Shown: positions 9,681-20,063 of the stretch, in pieces
Position numbering within the stretch: position 1 is the stretch's first letter
How the letters are laid out: every line of letters starts with the position of its first letter
Origin: Anthoceros angustus
Taxonomy: Eukaryota > Streptophyta > Anthocerotopsida > Anthocerotales > Anthocerotaceae
Length of the DNA stretch: 64,000 nucleotides
Assembly: GCA_010909165.1 (NCBI GenBank)
Contig: MU008163.1
Coordinates: 1,860,001-1,924,000, forward strand
Reading direction: 5' to 3'
The notes under the pieces: model-generated
What the model was told of the DNA's origin: nothing
The model's database searches: none
The model's input: the letters and a program-made list of their open reading frames with translations, nothing else
Program-made: the position numbers and the translations under genes

Positions 9681-12065
9681 ATGGGTGCGTCTTCCTCTAC
9701 CGGGGCTGGAGCCTCTGAGCCCGAGAGCCTGAGCGGGGACCTGATTCTCTTGCAGACAGCTTTCAAGGATCTTGTAGGATTTGGCGCGGGAACGAGAGCT
9801 CCTAGTATTGCCGCTCACGATCTGCAGGCGAGGCAGCAACCCGATCTTGGCCTGTTCTGAATCTGACCGTTCTGCAGCAATTGGCTGCAATTTCGTAGTG
9901 GTAGCAATTTCGCAGCAATTCCGCACATCAGCACGGGATGGTAGATTTTGGAGCTCACGACCCCGCTCTGTCCTGTGAAGCAGAATTGTTTCAACATCCG
10001 CACTTTGGCGTTCAAGGAAGCGCCTGGTGCTGCGGAAGGGAAAGCTCGTGATGCAGAAAAGTTCGCGAGGGAGAAGCTAGGAGCTGCGGTTGCGGAGAAG
10101 GTGTTCGGCGTGACAGGAGATGCGGTGTTGGAGTGGGAGGGGTTTTTGAAGGGGTTTGAACGTTGTTGCAAACAGGATCTAGGGGCAATTAGGTTGAATT
10201 TGCTCCTCTCGTTGTTGTCTCGCCTGAGCAAAGGCGGGGGAGAGCCTGCTGATTTTTCCACGACCAGTTGTGTCAGTCGTGAGGATCCAGAGGAAATTGG
10301 TGATGGAGACGTCAGTGTGGATGACTTTCGAGAGTTTTTGAAGGTTTGCTGGCTGATGACGTGTTTTGTAGAGCTTAAGAGTTTGTATGGGTTTAATTAC
10401 GCAGAGCTTCTTCGTTTAGAAGCACCAGATGTTGAGCTCCTATCTGCTGCAGCTCAATTCGCTGTGAAATCAGGTAGAGTGAAATCTGAGTGTTGAGGAC
10501 TGTGTTGTCGGTAATTATCTTTCCCATGACCATGAATATCGTCAAAATGCTGCCTAAGAGTGCTTTTGGTTTTGTAGGCCCTGAAAGTGCTGGAAGACTC
10601 CCGCTTAAGGCCCTACATGCTTGGATCCTTTCGGCAATTCCAGGACTCACTAATTGCCTATCTCAGTACGTTTTGGCACAGCTGGAACGTGTTGCTGAGG
10701 TGGGACATTCACTTGTACAGCTGGTTCTGTATAGATAGTGGGGTTTCGGCAACATTTGACTCGGTTGCATGTGTGTCAGACTGCTGAGAAGAATATCCAG
10801 TTACTGAAGAAGTCGGGATTTAGCGAAAATATGCATTCTAAGGAGTTGGTTGAATCCGTTAAACCAGGTCTATTGACTGCAGGCACTGCTTGGGCGGTAG
10901 GCCTGTCTCAAGGAGAGACAACCGTTGGGCGGGAGCTTGTCAAAGCAAGTACGCTAATTGGAGTTTGCTCTTGTTCCCAGCTGGACCTGCTCTACAGGTG
11001 CCTCTTTTAATCGTTCCAGTCCAGAAGCATTCCTGCAGGTACTGATCAGAGAAGCTCGGAGTCTCGGCTTACGCTGTCAAGGTATTTTGCAGGTCTTCCA
11101 TTGACGGCAAGAGTCTGAACAGATTCTGGACCCAAGTTCAAGGTTATGAAGGTCCAATTTTGTTGCTTATTGCTGCGAAGTCAGTGGAAGACTCCCTACA
11201 GTCACAAACAGAGACCCCGACACAGGAAAGGTGGGTCATCGGGGCGCTCGTGCCTGGCGGGTTCGTAAACAAGGAGACATACTACGGTGGCAGTTCTTGC
11301 TGCCTTTTTGGTGCGAAGCCGATTTTCCTTGCGCATCGTCCAACAGGTATGTACAACTATCTTTCCATGTGCCACAAACAGAACTTTTCCAGAATAGTGG
11401 TGCCAACTAGTGTTGGCCTGGCTTCATGCCATCCTGAACAGACGACATCTATTTAGATGCTGGACATCATATCTGACCAGTGATTTAGGCAGAGACAAAT
11501 GCTTCGTCTACAGCCACCGACACGTTCCAGGCACGGGATACCGAGCACACCCAGTGCCTGAGGGCGTGGCTTTTGGTGGGGAGCTTGGGAATGAGCGAGT
11601 GTGGCTGGATGAAGACTTTGAATGGGTTACGTTGAGGCACCACTCCGTCGATAAAACATATAGTTCAGGACCACTTGTCCCAGAGCAGGTGAGCGTTCTT
11701 CCATCTTGGAATACCTTCTCAAGTTGCTGTTCTTCAATTACTTAAGACCATGCGTAACACTATCCATACCCGGCAAACAGGGCTACGGACCCCTAAAGGG
11801 TGGAGTCTCTGCAGTCGAAGTATGGGGACTTGGTGGGGAGAGAGCCCTAGAAAAGCAGGCTGCATATCTTCGAAGGGAGGACCTCTTCGTAGAACAACGT
11901 CGGAAGGTAGTGAATGCTTTCTTTCTCCGTTTGTACTTATGTCTTATACTCTCTGCGTTTAAGCGACGTCCTGCCTTCCAGGTTGATTTGAAGGACTTCG
12001 GAGTAGAAAAGGTGATGATGGAGATGCTGTCAGATCCAAACAAAAACGTAAGGGAGGAACGGTAG
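9681..12065 (+). CDS. TLD-domain protein with N-myristoylation signal
   Basis: Exons: 9681-9827, 9981-10473, 10578-10699, 10780-10997, 11093-11346, 11489-11688, 11781-11906, 11982-12065; phases close to 547 aa. The N-terminus MGASSST fits the myristoylation pattern (Gly2, Ser/Thr6) and matches a plant TLD family I recall. The TLD domain starts near residue 325 with LDLLYRSSIDGKSLNRFW. It continues through YEGPILLLIAAKS, WVIGALVPGGF and FGGELGNERVWLDEDF to VEVWGLGG, the usual end. The C-terminal tail (REDLFVEQRRK, then a short basic and acidic end) is also family-like. TLD proteins in animals are tied to oxidative-stress resistance and V-ATPase binding; the plant role is not established. The first intron appears to use a GC donor (ctgcag/gcgagg). 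The residues before the TLD domain are poorly conserved, so exon 4's acceptor is the least certain boundary. Confidence 0.87.
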
Positions 12066-12405
12066 GTGGACACGATACTGCTCTGAACTGTGGGACCTTG
12101 CAAAGTGTAAATTTTAGTGCTGAGCACAACTATGAAGATAAGTTTGAACCGGTTCATTGTGCCACGTGTCCCCCCTCTGCAAGCACGTCTCATTCAGTAT
12201 CAATCTCTTTGTGTTTGGTGAAGCAACCTGCGCACCATCCTACCACGCTGATGTTTTGACAGATTTCTATATGCTGACTTTACGTGACACTGTCAGAGCT
12301 GATATTCTAGAGTCTTGGAAATTAAAGCCAGGGATGTTGAAAGTCCAAACAGGTGCAACACATTTGGGCCAGGAATTGTATTCTCGTCATGGCAGACCTG
12401 CACCA
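12066..12405. other. 3' flank of the TLD gene
   Basis: No coding region was recognised. Short open frames in this stretch have no family resemblance and no splice support. Confidence 0.4.
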
Positions 12406-13335
12406 GTATGGAATACCGATCTGGTCACTCGGCTTCGTGTGTGACTTTGTTTTTTTTGGTGTACGTTACAGAAATATGCCACGGCATCTTTCAGATACTT
12501 ACGTACAATATAGGTATAATACGTGTCACATCAGCTTGGGTAGGTTCCTACGCAGGGCAAAAACTTTCTATGACACAATGTTAGTCTGGTGTTCCGATTG
12601 TGTCAATATGCACATGTTTTCTTGTTTAGGGTTTTAGAGTTCCGATCACCACACATACATGTTAAAAGGCGGCCACGACATTGTGCAGGGAGTGCAGGAG
12701 CAGGGGGGAGGCACTGCCCGAGTACCTGCAACAGTGGACGCAGGCTGAAGCCATGTCGTGGGCGTGGACAGGGATTAGCCTGCTGCGTTATGTGGTCCAG
12801 TAGGCTTTTTGAACTTCACACTTGTGCACTGCAGGCTTTTTTGGGTGCAAGCCTTATATCTATGTGATTGTTTTCATGGAAGCCCTTCTTGTGTTGGTCC
12901 TTGTGGTACAACTCTGTTTAAGGGTACTTAGTGCTATGTGAACCGCACCTATAGGCGGAACGCGTTCAGAGCAAACGGTAAACACTACAGCCTTGCATGC
13001 AAGGGCAAACGCACTCAGCCGCGCCGCAAACACAAACGATGAGTACAGCACAAACGAAAATGTAAACGGTACGCCACCCACATACGCCGCACACATACGC
13101 CGCCCAGATGCATGCTGCAATGGCACAAAAACGCAAATGACCCTAAACGCAACCCTAAACCCGAGAGAAAAAAGGTTTCAGTGCATCGTGAAAACTTTGT
13201 GTGCATCATCGGGTAGGTTGATGTGGTCATGTGTGACATACTGAAATAGTTCCGCCATATACGGCGGGACTATTTCTTTCTGTCAACAACCCTAAAAAAA
13301 TATGGATGGCGCGTGACCAGATCGGTATTCCATAC
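12406..13335. mobile_element. Possible non-autonomous element bounded by a perfect 23-bp inverted repeat
   Basis: Positions 12406-12428 (gtatggaataccgatctggt then cac) are the exact reverse complement of 13313-13335. The 884 bp between them hold no gene. Near the right end there is a strong hairpin (13243-13276). An exact inverted pair this long is unlikely by chance and suggests a MITE-like or Mutator-like element, or one half of an inverted duplication. I could not define a target-site duplication, and similarity outside the 23 bp falls off quickly on both sides. Confidence 0.45.
13243..13276. other. 14-bp stem hairpin
   Basis: The left arm gaaatagttccgcc (13243-13256) pairs with ggcgggactatttc (13263-13276) across a 6-base loop, with one T/G wobble. 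It lies 36 bp inside the right copy of the 23-bp inverted repeat. Confidence 0.8.
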
Positions 13336-14640
13336 ACCAGCAGCAATCCAGCATTCCCTATTTGTTTGGCACTAGCACGGTTCAGAGTATATTAGTGTAG
13401 GCACTAGTGAAAGTGAACCACATTCAGTCCGTCTGTATATCAACTATCTACCTACATACATTGACGAATACATTTATTTTAAGAAAGGAAAGAAGTGAAA
13501 GCTACATTGACGAAGATTTTCTTTCCCAAAGTGAGATGTTAAGTCAGGTTTTATCTCGCACTGATGAACTCGCATGAGGGAGTCCAAGACTTTAAAGTAG
13601 GGATGCGAGTCCCTCGTGCAAGATTTAAAAAGTAGGGATGCAAGAAGAGCAGGGCCTATTGGCTCGCACCTCCAATTCTAAGTCGGCACTTCCAAGCCTA
13701 ATAGGTGCCCATGTCGTGGAGTATCGCTGACTGGATTGGCAAGCAGGCCACCGAGTAAAGGTGAAGCCGCAAAGGGTGGAGGGGCAGAAAGAAATCCATA
13801 CTGAAGGATGTACAAACAGTATATGTTTATATGCTGCCAACAATACCAGAGGGGTAGATGTGCCATGGCGATGAGCGTAATGGCACTCCCAGGGGCCCGG
13901 AGAGAGTAGGGTTAAAAGAAAACTTTGAGTTCGGGTAAAGCCCAGGGCTCTCCCCCCAGCTTGAGCAGAGAGGGCCTGGAGTCACCCATGATGCAAGGGC
14001 AGCCCTACTATGCACAGGAGGGGGCTAAGCAAAAGCTAAGGATGTCCATAATGCCTAGAATTGTTGCTCTTCTTGTCCTGATCATGCTTGCCCTTGCTTA
14101 ACTGTGCATGCAATTGGATTTGCGAGAGTACAAGCTGGTTCAAGGTTGGTTCAAGCATAATATTTTTTAAAATAATTTAAGCTGATTACTACTTTGATTT
14201 CATATAAAGAATAGTTAAAATAAATATTTTAAAAGTAATATAATATTATTTTAGATATTATTCATCATAATTTAAGAATGCGGTTAAAATATGTTATATA
14301 TATTGATAGATAAAATTTTAATTATGATATATTTTTTTAATTTACTTATATGTACAAAAATAAAAATGATAAAGTATGTGATACACCAATATCTTGTTGA
14401 GATTGCATTACCCATATAATATAAGTTGTCTTTATAAATAGCTTAGTAGTAGGATGGTGGGAAGATGGCGCAGGTCTTGGAGCTTCTAGAGTTATTATTA
14501 TCGAGGCTGGACTATAATATTCGTACTGGCCCTGAAGGTGAAGATCTAATGGTGAGTTATCAAGGGGTGGTATAAACATTACAGTCCATCCCCTCGATAT
14601 GAGGAGTTGTAGACGCTCCTCGAGCTAGAGAAGCTCCAAG
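13336..14640. other. Intergenic, no gene seen; AT-rich after 14150
   Basis: A pair of direct words (agtagggatgcgag and agtagggatgcaag) lies near 13598 and 13631. From about 14150 to 14420 the sequence is strongly AT-rich with many stops in all frames. Nothing resembling a protein, tRNA or rRNA was found. Confidence 0.5.
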
Positions 14641-14870
14641 ACCTACTCAGAAGGTCCTCTCCATTCCTTCAATGATTGGCTCCAAGTTCCGAAGGCAAGA
14701 CTACTTTCCGTTCCTTGAATGATCCTCTCCATTCCCTCAATGATCAGCTCCAAGTTCTGAAGGCAAGACTACTTTCCGTTCCTTCAATGATCGGCTCCAA
14801 GTTCTGAAGGCAAGACTACTTTCCGTTCCTTGAATGATCGGCTCCAAGTTTTGAAGGCAATACTACTCTG
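14640..14870. repeat. 47-bp tandem repeat, about four copies
   Basis: The unit reads ctccaagttctgaaggcaag, then actactttccgttccttcaa, then tgatcgg. Copies begin near 14680, 14748, 14795 and 14841. One copy carries an extra 20-odd bp (cctctccattccctcaatga). Copies are contiguous, without spacers. Confidence 0.85.
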
Positions 14871-15050
14871 CAGGAAACAAGTTTGTAGGTTGACGAGGAT
14901 CTTATATCGTTGCAATTGTAACATGAAGAAGCAAGTTTGTGCGTTAATGATGATCTTACACCATTACAATGGCAACATAAGGAAACAAGTTTGTACGTTA
15001 ATAAATTGCAATAGCAACATAAGGAAGCAAAGTTACCTGCTTTTAAGGCT
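14870..15050. repeat. Second tandem repeat, ~60-bp unit, about three copies
   Basis: Variants of aggaaacaagtttgtacgtt and ttgcaatagcaacataagga follow one another at 14871-15030. They follow directly on the 47-bp array, so two unrelated tandem arrays abut. Confidence 0.7.
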
Positions 15051-16236
15051 CCTCTTGCATTGGGTCAAGTAGCTTTTTTTTCGTGGGGATCATTTTTCAA
15101 TGCTCGTCCGCACAATTCTGCCGACATACATGATTGATTGATTTAGTTGCTTCTTGGCCTTGTTTTGCATTACTTCTTTTTCCATAGTTTAGAAACTATT
15201 CCCGACACATAGTTCCTTAGCTCCTCCGCCAACTCGGGAACTATGTTTTCCTAGTTCATACTTACGTATGTGTATGCTTTCTATGCTAACTATGTGTCCC
15301 TAGTTCATATGTACGTATGTGTATGTTTTCTACTGCCTCATTTTAACTTATACCATTTCCATCCATGATGGTTTTTCCACCTTTAGGAGATGTAAATACA
15401 ATTTTTGTTGTTCTGGGTAGAGAGCGAATCTTGAAATCTTGTAAACAGAAGGTCTTGAGGTCATTTCCCGGAGGAGGCATGCTGCGATACAGGCTAACAT
15501 CACAAAATTATGTTTTTATGTTATGTTCTTTATTTTGGTTTAGTTTGTGTTAACTAAAATTTCATGCCGCAAAGCTGGGAGCTGTCAGCCATTCATAACT
15601 TTGGCTTCTGTTAGATAAAATTTCCTTCAAATAATAATTATAAGAAATATACGTATGTGGATACGCATATGAGGGAAAGATATTATGGTGGTAGCAAGCA
15701 TTCGAGATGTTCTATGATGGAGCGCTGGTAACCGCAAAGCAGCACGCTGGTAACCAGGCCAGCGGATTACGTCCGATCTATCTCGAATGTAGAATGCAAT
15801 TACTGCAGCGGAATCAAATTCCACACAAGACTTGCTGAAATGGGATCATTATGTGCTGCGCACAAATGTCATCAAACACAAGAGCCGGGCAAAATTCTGC
15901 TCTTGTATGTGATGCAGCTGTCCAGTCCAGATGGGCTCAACCCTTCAATTCATGTGTTTACACTAATATAAAGTCTTCGACCTATGTAAAATGTTTCTGT
16001 CTCGATGACACAATGAGAAAGAAATCTGATGCGCACAAGTCTTGTCAGACACAGGAGCCGGACGTAAAAGGAGCTGGCTGCTCATTGACCAGGTCAATTA
16101 CTACTGCAAAACCGTGAGAGACGAAGAAGCACCAAAACAGAAACCTGCTCTTGAGATTCTGCAGGGACACAAAAGGAATGCACGACCTTTTCCAGCCGTT
16201 GTTCCTTCCACGCTTCAGCCGACACGCTAGCCAGCC
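15051..16236. other. Intergenic, no gene seen; weak internal duplication
   Basis: Words such as catacttacgtatgtgtatgc (near 15265) and catatgtacgtatgtgtatg (near 15308) form a short direct duplication. A segment near 15860-15895 (atgtcatcaaacacaagagccgg) is echoed near 16035-16063 (cttgtcagacacaggagccgg). No coding region was recognised. The last part is the SDR gene's 3' flank. Confidence 0.5.
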
Positions 16237-17511
16237 TCAGGTTTCCTTCTCAAGACCTTTGATGCCAGCTTCTCTGAGGAGAGGGAGGCGGCCTCGAAAC
16301 CAGTCGTCGCCCATGGCGGTTTGCAAAGTGGTGCGTCCTCCATCCAGCACAATGTTTTGCCCGGTGATGTAGCCGGCCTCATCGCTGGCCAGGAAGGCAA
16401 CAGTGGCGGCCACCTGCTCCACCGTGAGCACCTGGCCCTTGATGAACGACTGGCTCTCCACCACCGCCTTGGTGCCCTCCAGGGTTAGATCTTTCGGGAT
16501 GCCGGTGATGGTCCTGAAGGCGTTCTGGAGCAGGGACGTGGCCACCGCGTCCGGGGACACCGCGTTCACCCGGATCCCGTGGCGCCTGAGCTCGAAGGCC
16601 GCGCTCCTCGCCAGGCCGACAACGCCGGTCTTGGAGATTGTATAGCAGTGCGGACCGAGCCCGCCTTGGAGGGATGCCGTGCTGGAGGTGAAGATGATGG
16701 AGCCTCGCTGCGCCGGCTTCATCACCCTCGCCGCGTGCTTCAGCCCGAGCACCGGGCCCTTGAGCAGCACCGCCAAGGTGTAGTCGTACTCCTCCATGTC
16801 CAGCTCGTCTATGGCGCCGGCCGCGCCGAGGATTCCCGCATTGCAGAACATCACGTCCAGCCGGCCCCCGAGCGCCACCGCCGCGTCCACCGCGCCCGCC
16901 ACATCCGCTTCCTTCGTCACGTCGGTGTGCACGAAACGCGCTGCCGAGCCGAGCTCCTCCGCCAGCTTCTTCCCCGGCTCATCCCAAACGTCTGCGATCA
17001 CCACCCTCGCCCCCTCGCTCACAAACCTCCTCACCGTCGCCTCACCTATTCCGCTCGCCCCGCCCGTCACCACCGCCACCTGCCCCTCGAACCTGAGTCA
17101 TCGGGCGCACCCGTTTCCCAAGTGTCAGACCGTAATGTGCAAGACTCCTTTCAGGATTCCACACTCTGTCATACTCCTTCACAATTCCACACAATGTGAT
17201 ACTCCTTCACAATTCCACACAACGTGATACTCCTTCACAATTCCACACAACGTGATACTCCTTCACAATTCCACACAATGTGATACTCCTTCACAATTCC
17301 ACACAATGTGATACTCCTTCACAATTCCACACCATGTCATACTCCGTCAGAATTCCTCACAATCTCGAACCACCGTATTCAAGTCTCAATCAAAGCCGGT
17401 GCATGCAATCAGGTCAGGTGGATGATACCTGGGCCTCGGCGCCTGCGGTGCGGAGGAGAAGGTGCGCGTTAGGTCACCCTGGCCGGGCTCATGCACGCCA
17501 TTGCTTGACAT
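16237..17511 (-). CDS. Classical short-chain dehydrogenase/reductase, SDR110C (ABA2-like) type
   Basis: Two exons: 17511-17429 and 17092-16237, phase-2 intron of 336 bp, 312 aa. Exon 1 starts MSSNGVHEPGQGD and ends PRPR; the join gives PRFEGQVAVVTGGASGIGEA, the usual family start, which decides this exon. Seen: cofactor motif TGGASGIG (37-44), Asp62 after beta-2 (IADVW; favours NAD over NADP), NAG at 112-114, catalytic Ser near 165 and YTISK giving Tyr178 and Lys182. Known relatives in plants oxidise secondary alcohols such as xanthoxin, momilactone and lignan intermediates. The substrate cannot be read from sequence. The single intron near the N-terminus is as in ABA2-type genes. Intron 1 is largely a 28-bp tandem repeat. 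Confidence 0.9.
17166..17362. repeat. 28-bp tandem repeat inside the SDR intron, seven copies
   Basis: The unit is tgtgatactccttcacaatt then ccacacaa. Five copies are nearly identical; the two outer ones carry several changes. The array fills more than half of intron 1 of the SDR gene. Confidence 0.9.
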
Positions 17512-18975
17512 GTTGAATCTTGTCCGAGTGCACACCTGCGCGAGCCGGCGGAGCTGGTACCTGGGGGAGGCAGTTCAGTCGTGACGGAGAGCTCGAATTT
17601 CAGGAGCAGGCGTACAATTCACAAGCGGCTGGAGGAGGAATGGTGGATCCTCAAGCAGAGTCACCTCATTCTGCTCTATGTAGAAGCGTGAGGTTCGGGA
17701 TTCCGGCACACGGTTCTGGACGAGCTGCCTGCTGCCGCGCCGGAGAGCCTGGAGGACGGGGGGAAAGCGCCGGCAAGATGCGACACAGACACAGAAGTCG
17801 AATAGATCCAACTCCAGAGTGCGCTTGTATTCACGAGGACGAGGTGAGGCGGAAACTTCCGAGAACGGTGCGTGTGCCATGGCACAAGTGTATGGGGATG
17901 CATGTCATCGGATCGTATCGCGTCGGCGGCTTGCTGGATTGATCAGCATCTCCACATTCATCACATCCGCAGTCCGCGGTTCGAATCTGCCAGAGGCGTA
18001 AACAGTCTCTCGGGAGTTATTTTTAAGCTCCGAGCCCGAAAAACGGCACAGTTTCACGGCTGTATTTTATTATTATGACTTGGTACCCAGCTGGAGGGAA
18101 AATGTGCCGGCGAGATGTGCCTGCCATAGTGAAGACTCTCAAGATCCCCAAGCCTGGTGCTGGTGAAGGGAGATGCAAAAAGCCAAGCCGCAAATGGACA
18201 AAGGCCGGACTGCGTCAATCCAATTGTCACTCGGCTTGTGGAATTTGTCGTCGGGCTTGTTCAGGCTTCGTGAAAGTTCGCACGTATGCATCTACCAAGG
18301 TGTCCTCGATATTCGATATGTATCAGGGTTGCGGGCATCAGCAGCAACTGTGTTAATCGTTTCTCCAAAAGCACCTGGGGTCTCGAGCAAGAGCAAAGGC
18401 TGCAAGAGTGCAACAACAGTTGGTTAGCTCTGGGCCACTGGCCATGGTTTTCACTCTTGACATTCTCTGGAAACCCGCACTAGACGTACTCTCGACAGCT
18501 CCTTGACACCCTCCTGACACGCTCTTGAAACGATCTTGACATGCAAGGTCATCGCCAGGCTGCAGTCCAGATGAGGCTCTCCTCGTCTTCTTTGTTCGGT
18601 CAGAAGAATCTGATTTCAAGCGAGGTGGCAACGTCCTTGCGAACTGTCTGCAGCACTCTGGATGTGGCTGTAGCCAACCAAAAACCCTAATTGCCACGGC
18701 AGAGCTTCAGGGGCTTGCGACCCGGCCTTCGCACCTCTGTCTGCATCCTCCAGGCCTGAAGGATGTGGAGACCAAGTGGCAACAACAGCATCCTGCAAGC
18801 TGGTGGCAAGGTGGATGGTGCAGTAGTCGCATTACACACAGTAAAGAACGAGCTTGTCAAGGTCACGAAATCGGGGCGACGTAGCACCTCACCTTCCTGG
18901 CTATTTCCCCAGAAGATGCACGGCCAGTGGCGGCTCGGCGGACCCGGCCCTTATCTCCTCCACCACGTCCTAGCG
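17512..18975. other. Intergenic between SDR and MsrB, divergent genes
   Basis: The SDR gene points left and MsrB points right, so both 5' flanks share this 1.46 kb. No protein-like frame was recognised. A ggttcgaatc word near 17973 was checked as a possible tRNA and rejected. Short words (ctcttgac, gatcttgac) recur around 18457-18540. Confidence 0.45.
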
Positions 18976-19848
18976 ATGGCAGCGCTCGCCTTGCCTACCT
19001 CCAAGCTCCCCTTTGCCCGCGCTCTCAACTTGCAAGCCCCTGTCGCGCCCGCTGCCAGGACTGTAGCCGCGGTGTCCGCTTGCCCTGCCAATTCCGCTCT
19101 GCCGCTGTCGCTCCTCTCTGCTCCAGCCACCAGGGTTTCCACCAGCCGTCGCGTGGCAGCCATGGCTTCCGGCGGGAGCACCGGAGTCTCTCCTGTGCAG
19201 AAGAGCGACGAGGAGTGGCGCGCTGTTCTCAGCCCCGAGCAGTTCAGGATCCTGAGACAGAAGGGAACCGAGTGAGTGCCTACCGTTTGCCGTTTGCCCT
19301 GCCCTTCTGCCCTTTTGCCCTGTTGCATGCGTGTGCAATTTGCATCACTCACATTGATGATGGACTGCTCATGGATCTTCTGTTGTTCTGGAACCTGCTC
19401 AGCTGGAGAATGTTATTGCCATTGTTTCATGTTGTGCAGGTATCCTGGGACTGGCAAGTACAACAAGCACAAGGAAGACGGTGTTTACGAATGCGCTGGA
19501 TGCGGGACACCGCTGTACAAATCTACCACCAAGTTCGACTCGGGCTGTGGATGGCCAGCTTTCTTCGAGGGCTTGCCTGGTGCCATCACCGAAACAGTGA
19601 GTGTCCAGTCTTGCAACCCTCGCTGCACATTCTTCCATGGTTTGCAGTCAGCTTGCGGTGCTGATGATCTGAGCCTTCTGTGTGCTGTGCAGCGTGATGC
19701 AGATGGTCGAAGGGTAGAGATCACTTGCACTGCCTGTGGAGGCCATCTAGGGCATGTCTTCAAAGGCGAGGGATTCAATACTCCTACCGATGCCAGACAC
19801 TGTGTCAACAGCGTCTCCCTCACATTCACCCCAGCGAACAAGAGTTAG
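18976..19848 (+). CDS. MSRB2: Plastid methionine-R-sulfoxide reductase B, two-cysteine type
   Basis: Exons: 18976-19271, 19440-19596, 19693-19848; 202 aa. It reduces methionine-R-sulfoxide in damaged proteins. Residues 1 to about 65 are rich in Ala, Ser, Leu and Arg with few acids, as in a chloroplast transit peptide. The catalytic domain begins near WRAVLSPEQFRILRQKGTE. Zinc cysteines are Cys117, Cys120 (CAGC), Cys163 and Cys166 (CTAC). The resolving cysteine is Cys135 in SGCGWPAFFEG and the catalytic one Cys188 in RHCVNSVSL. Having Cys at the resolving position is the MSRB2-type arrangement, which uses thioredoxin, rather than MSRB1-type. The gene converges on the NPF gene with 215 bp between stop codons. 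Confidence 0.93.
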
Positions 19849-20063
19849 ATTCTCTAGTGTGCCCGACTATATATTGTGTGCTGCTACATACATGATGTCG
19901 GCAGTGCTCTTGCAGCTCAAGCTTCTGTACAGCGGACGATGTCTGTGTATAAAGAACTCACGAGTTCTGTGTATAATTGTTGCATTTGATCCTCACACCC
20001 TGATTGTTTGAAAGGGCACACGGTGTAAAGAAAGGGACTATGGATCCATTATTGGAGCAAAAT
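19849..20063. other. Shared 3' region of convergent MsrB and NPF genes
   Basis: Only 215 bp separate the two stop codons, so the 3' untranslated regions of the two transcripts probably overlap or nearly meet. No coding sequence was seen. Confidence 0.5.

Noticed and set aside
10700-10734. 35-bp intron in the TLD gene
   Set aside because: Too short for a plant intron; the 80-bp intron 10700-10779 keeps the frame.
13140-13170. Telomere-like ccctaaac words
   Set aside because: Only two isolated copies; no array.
14640-15050. CRISPR-like array
   Set aside because: Units are contiguous without unique spacers and the DNA is a plant nuclear genome; these are plain tandem repeats.
17940-18000. tRNA suggested by ggttcgaatc
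   Set aside because: The arms around the word do not pair as a T stem and no acceptor stem or anticodon arm can be placed.
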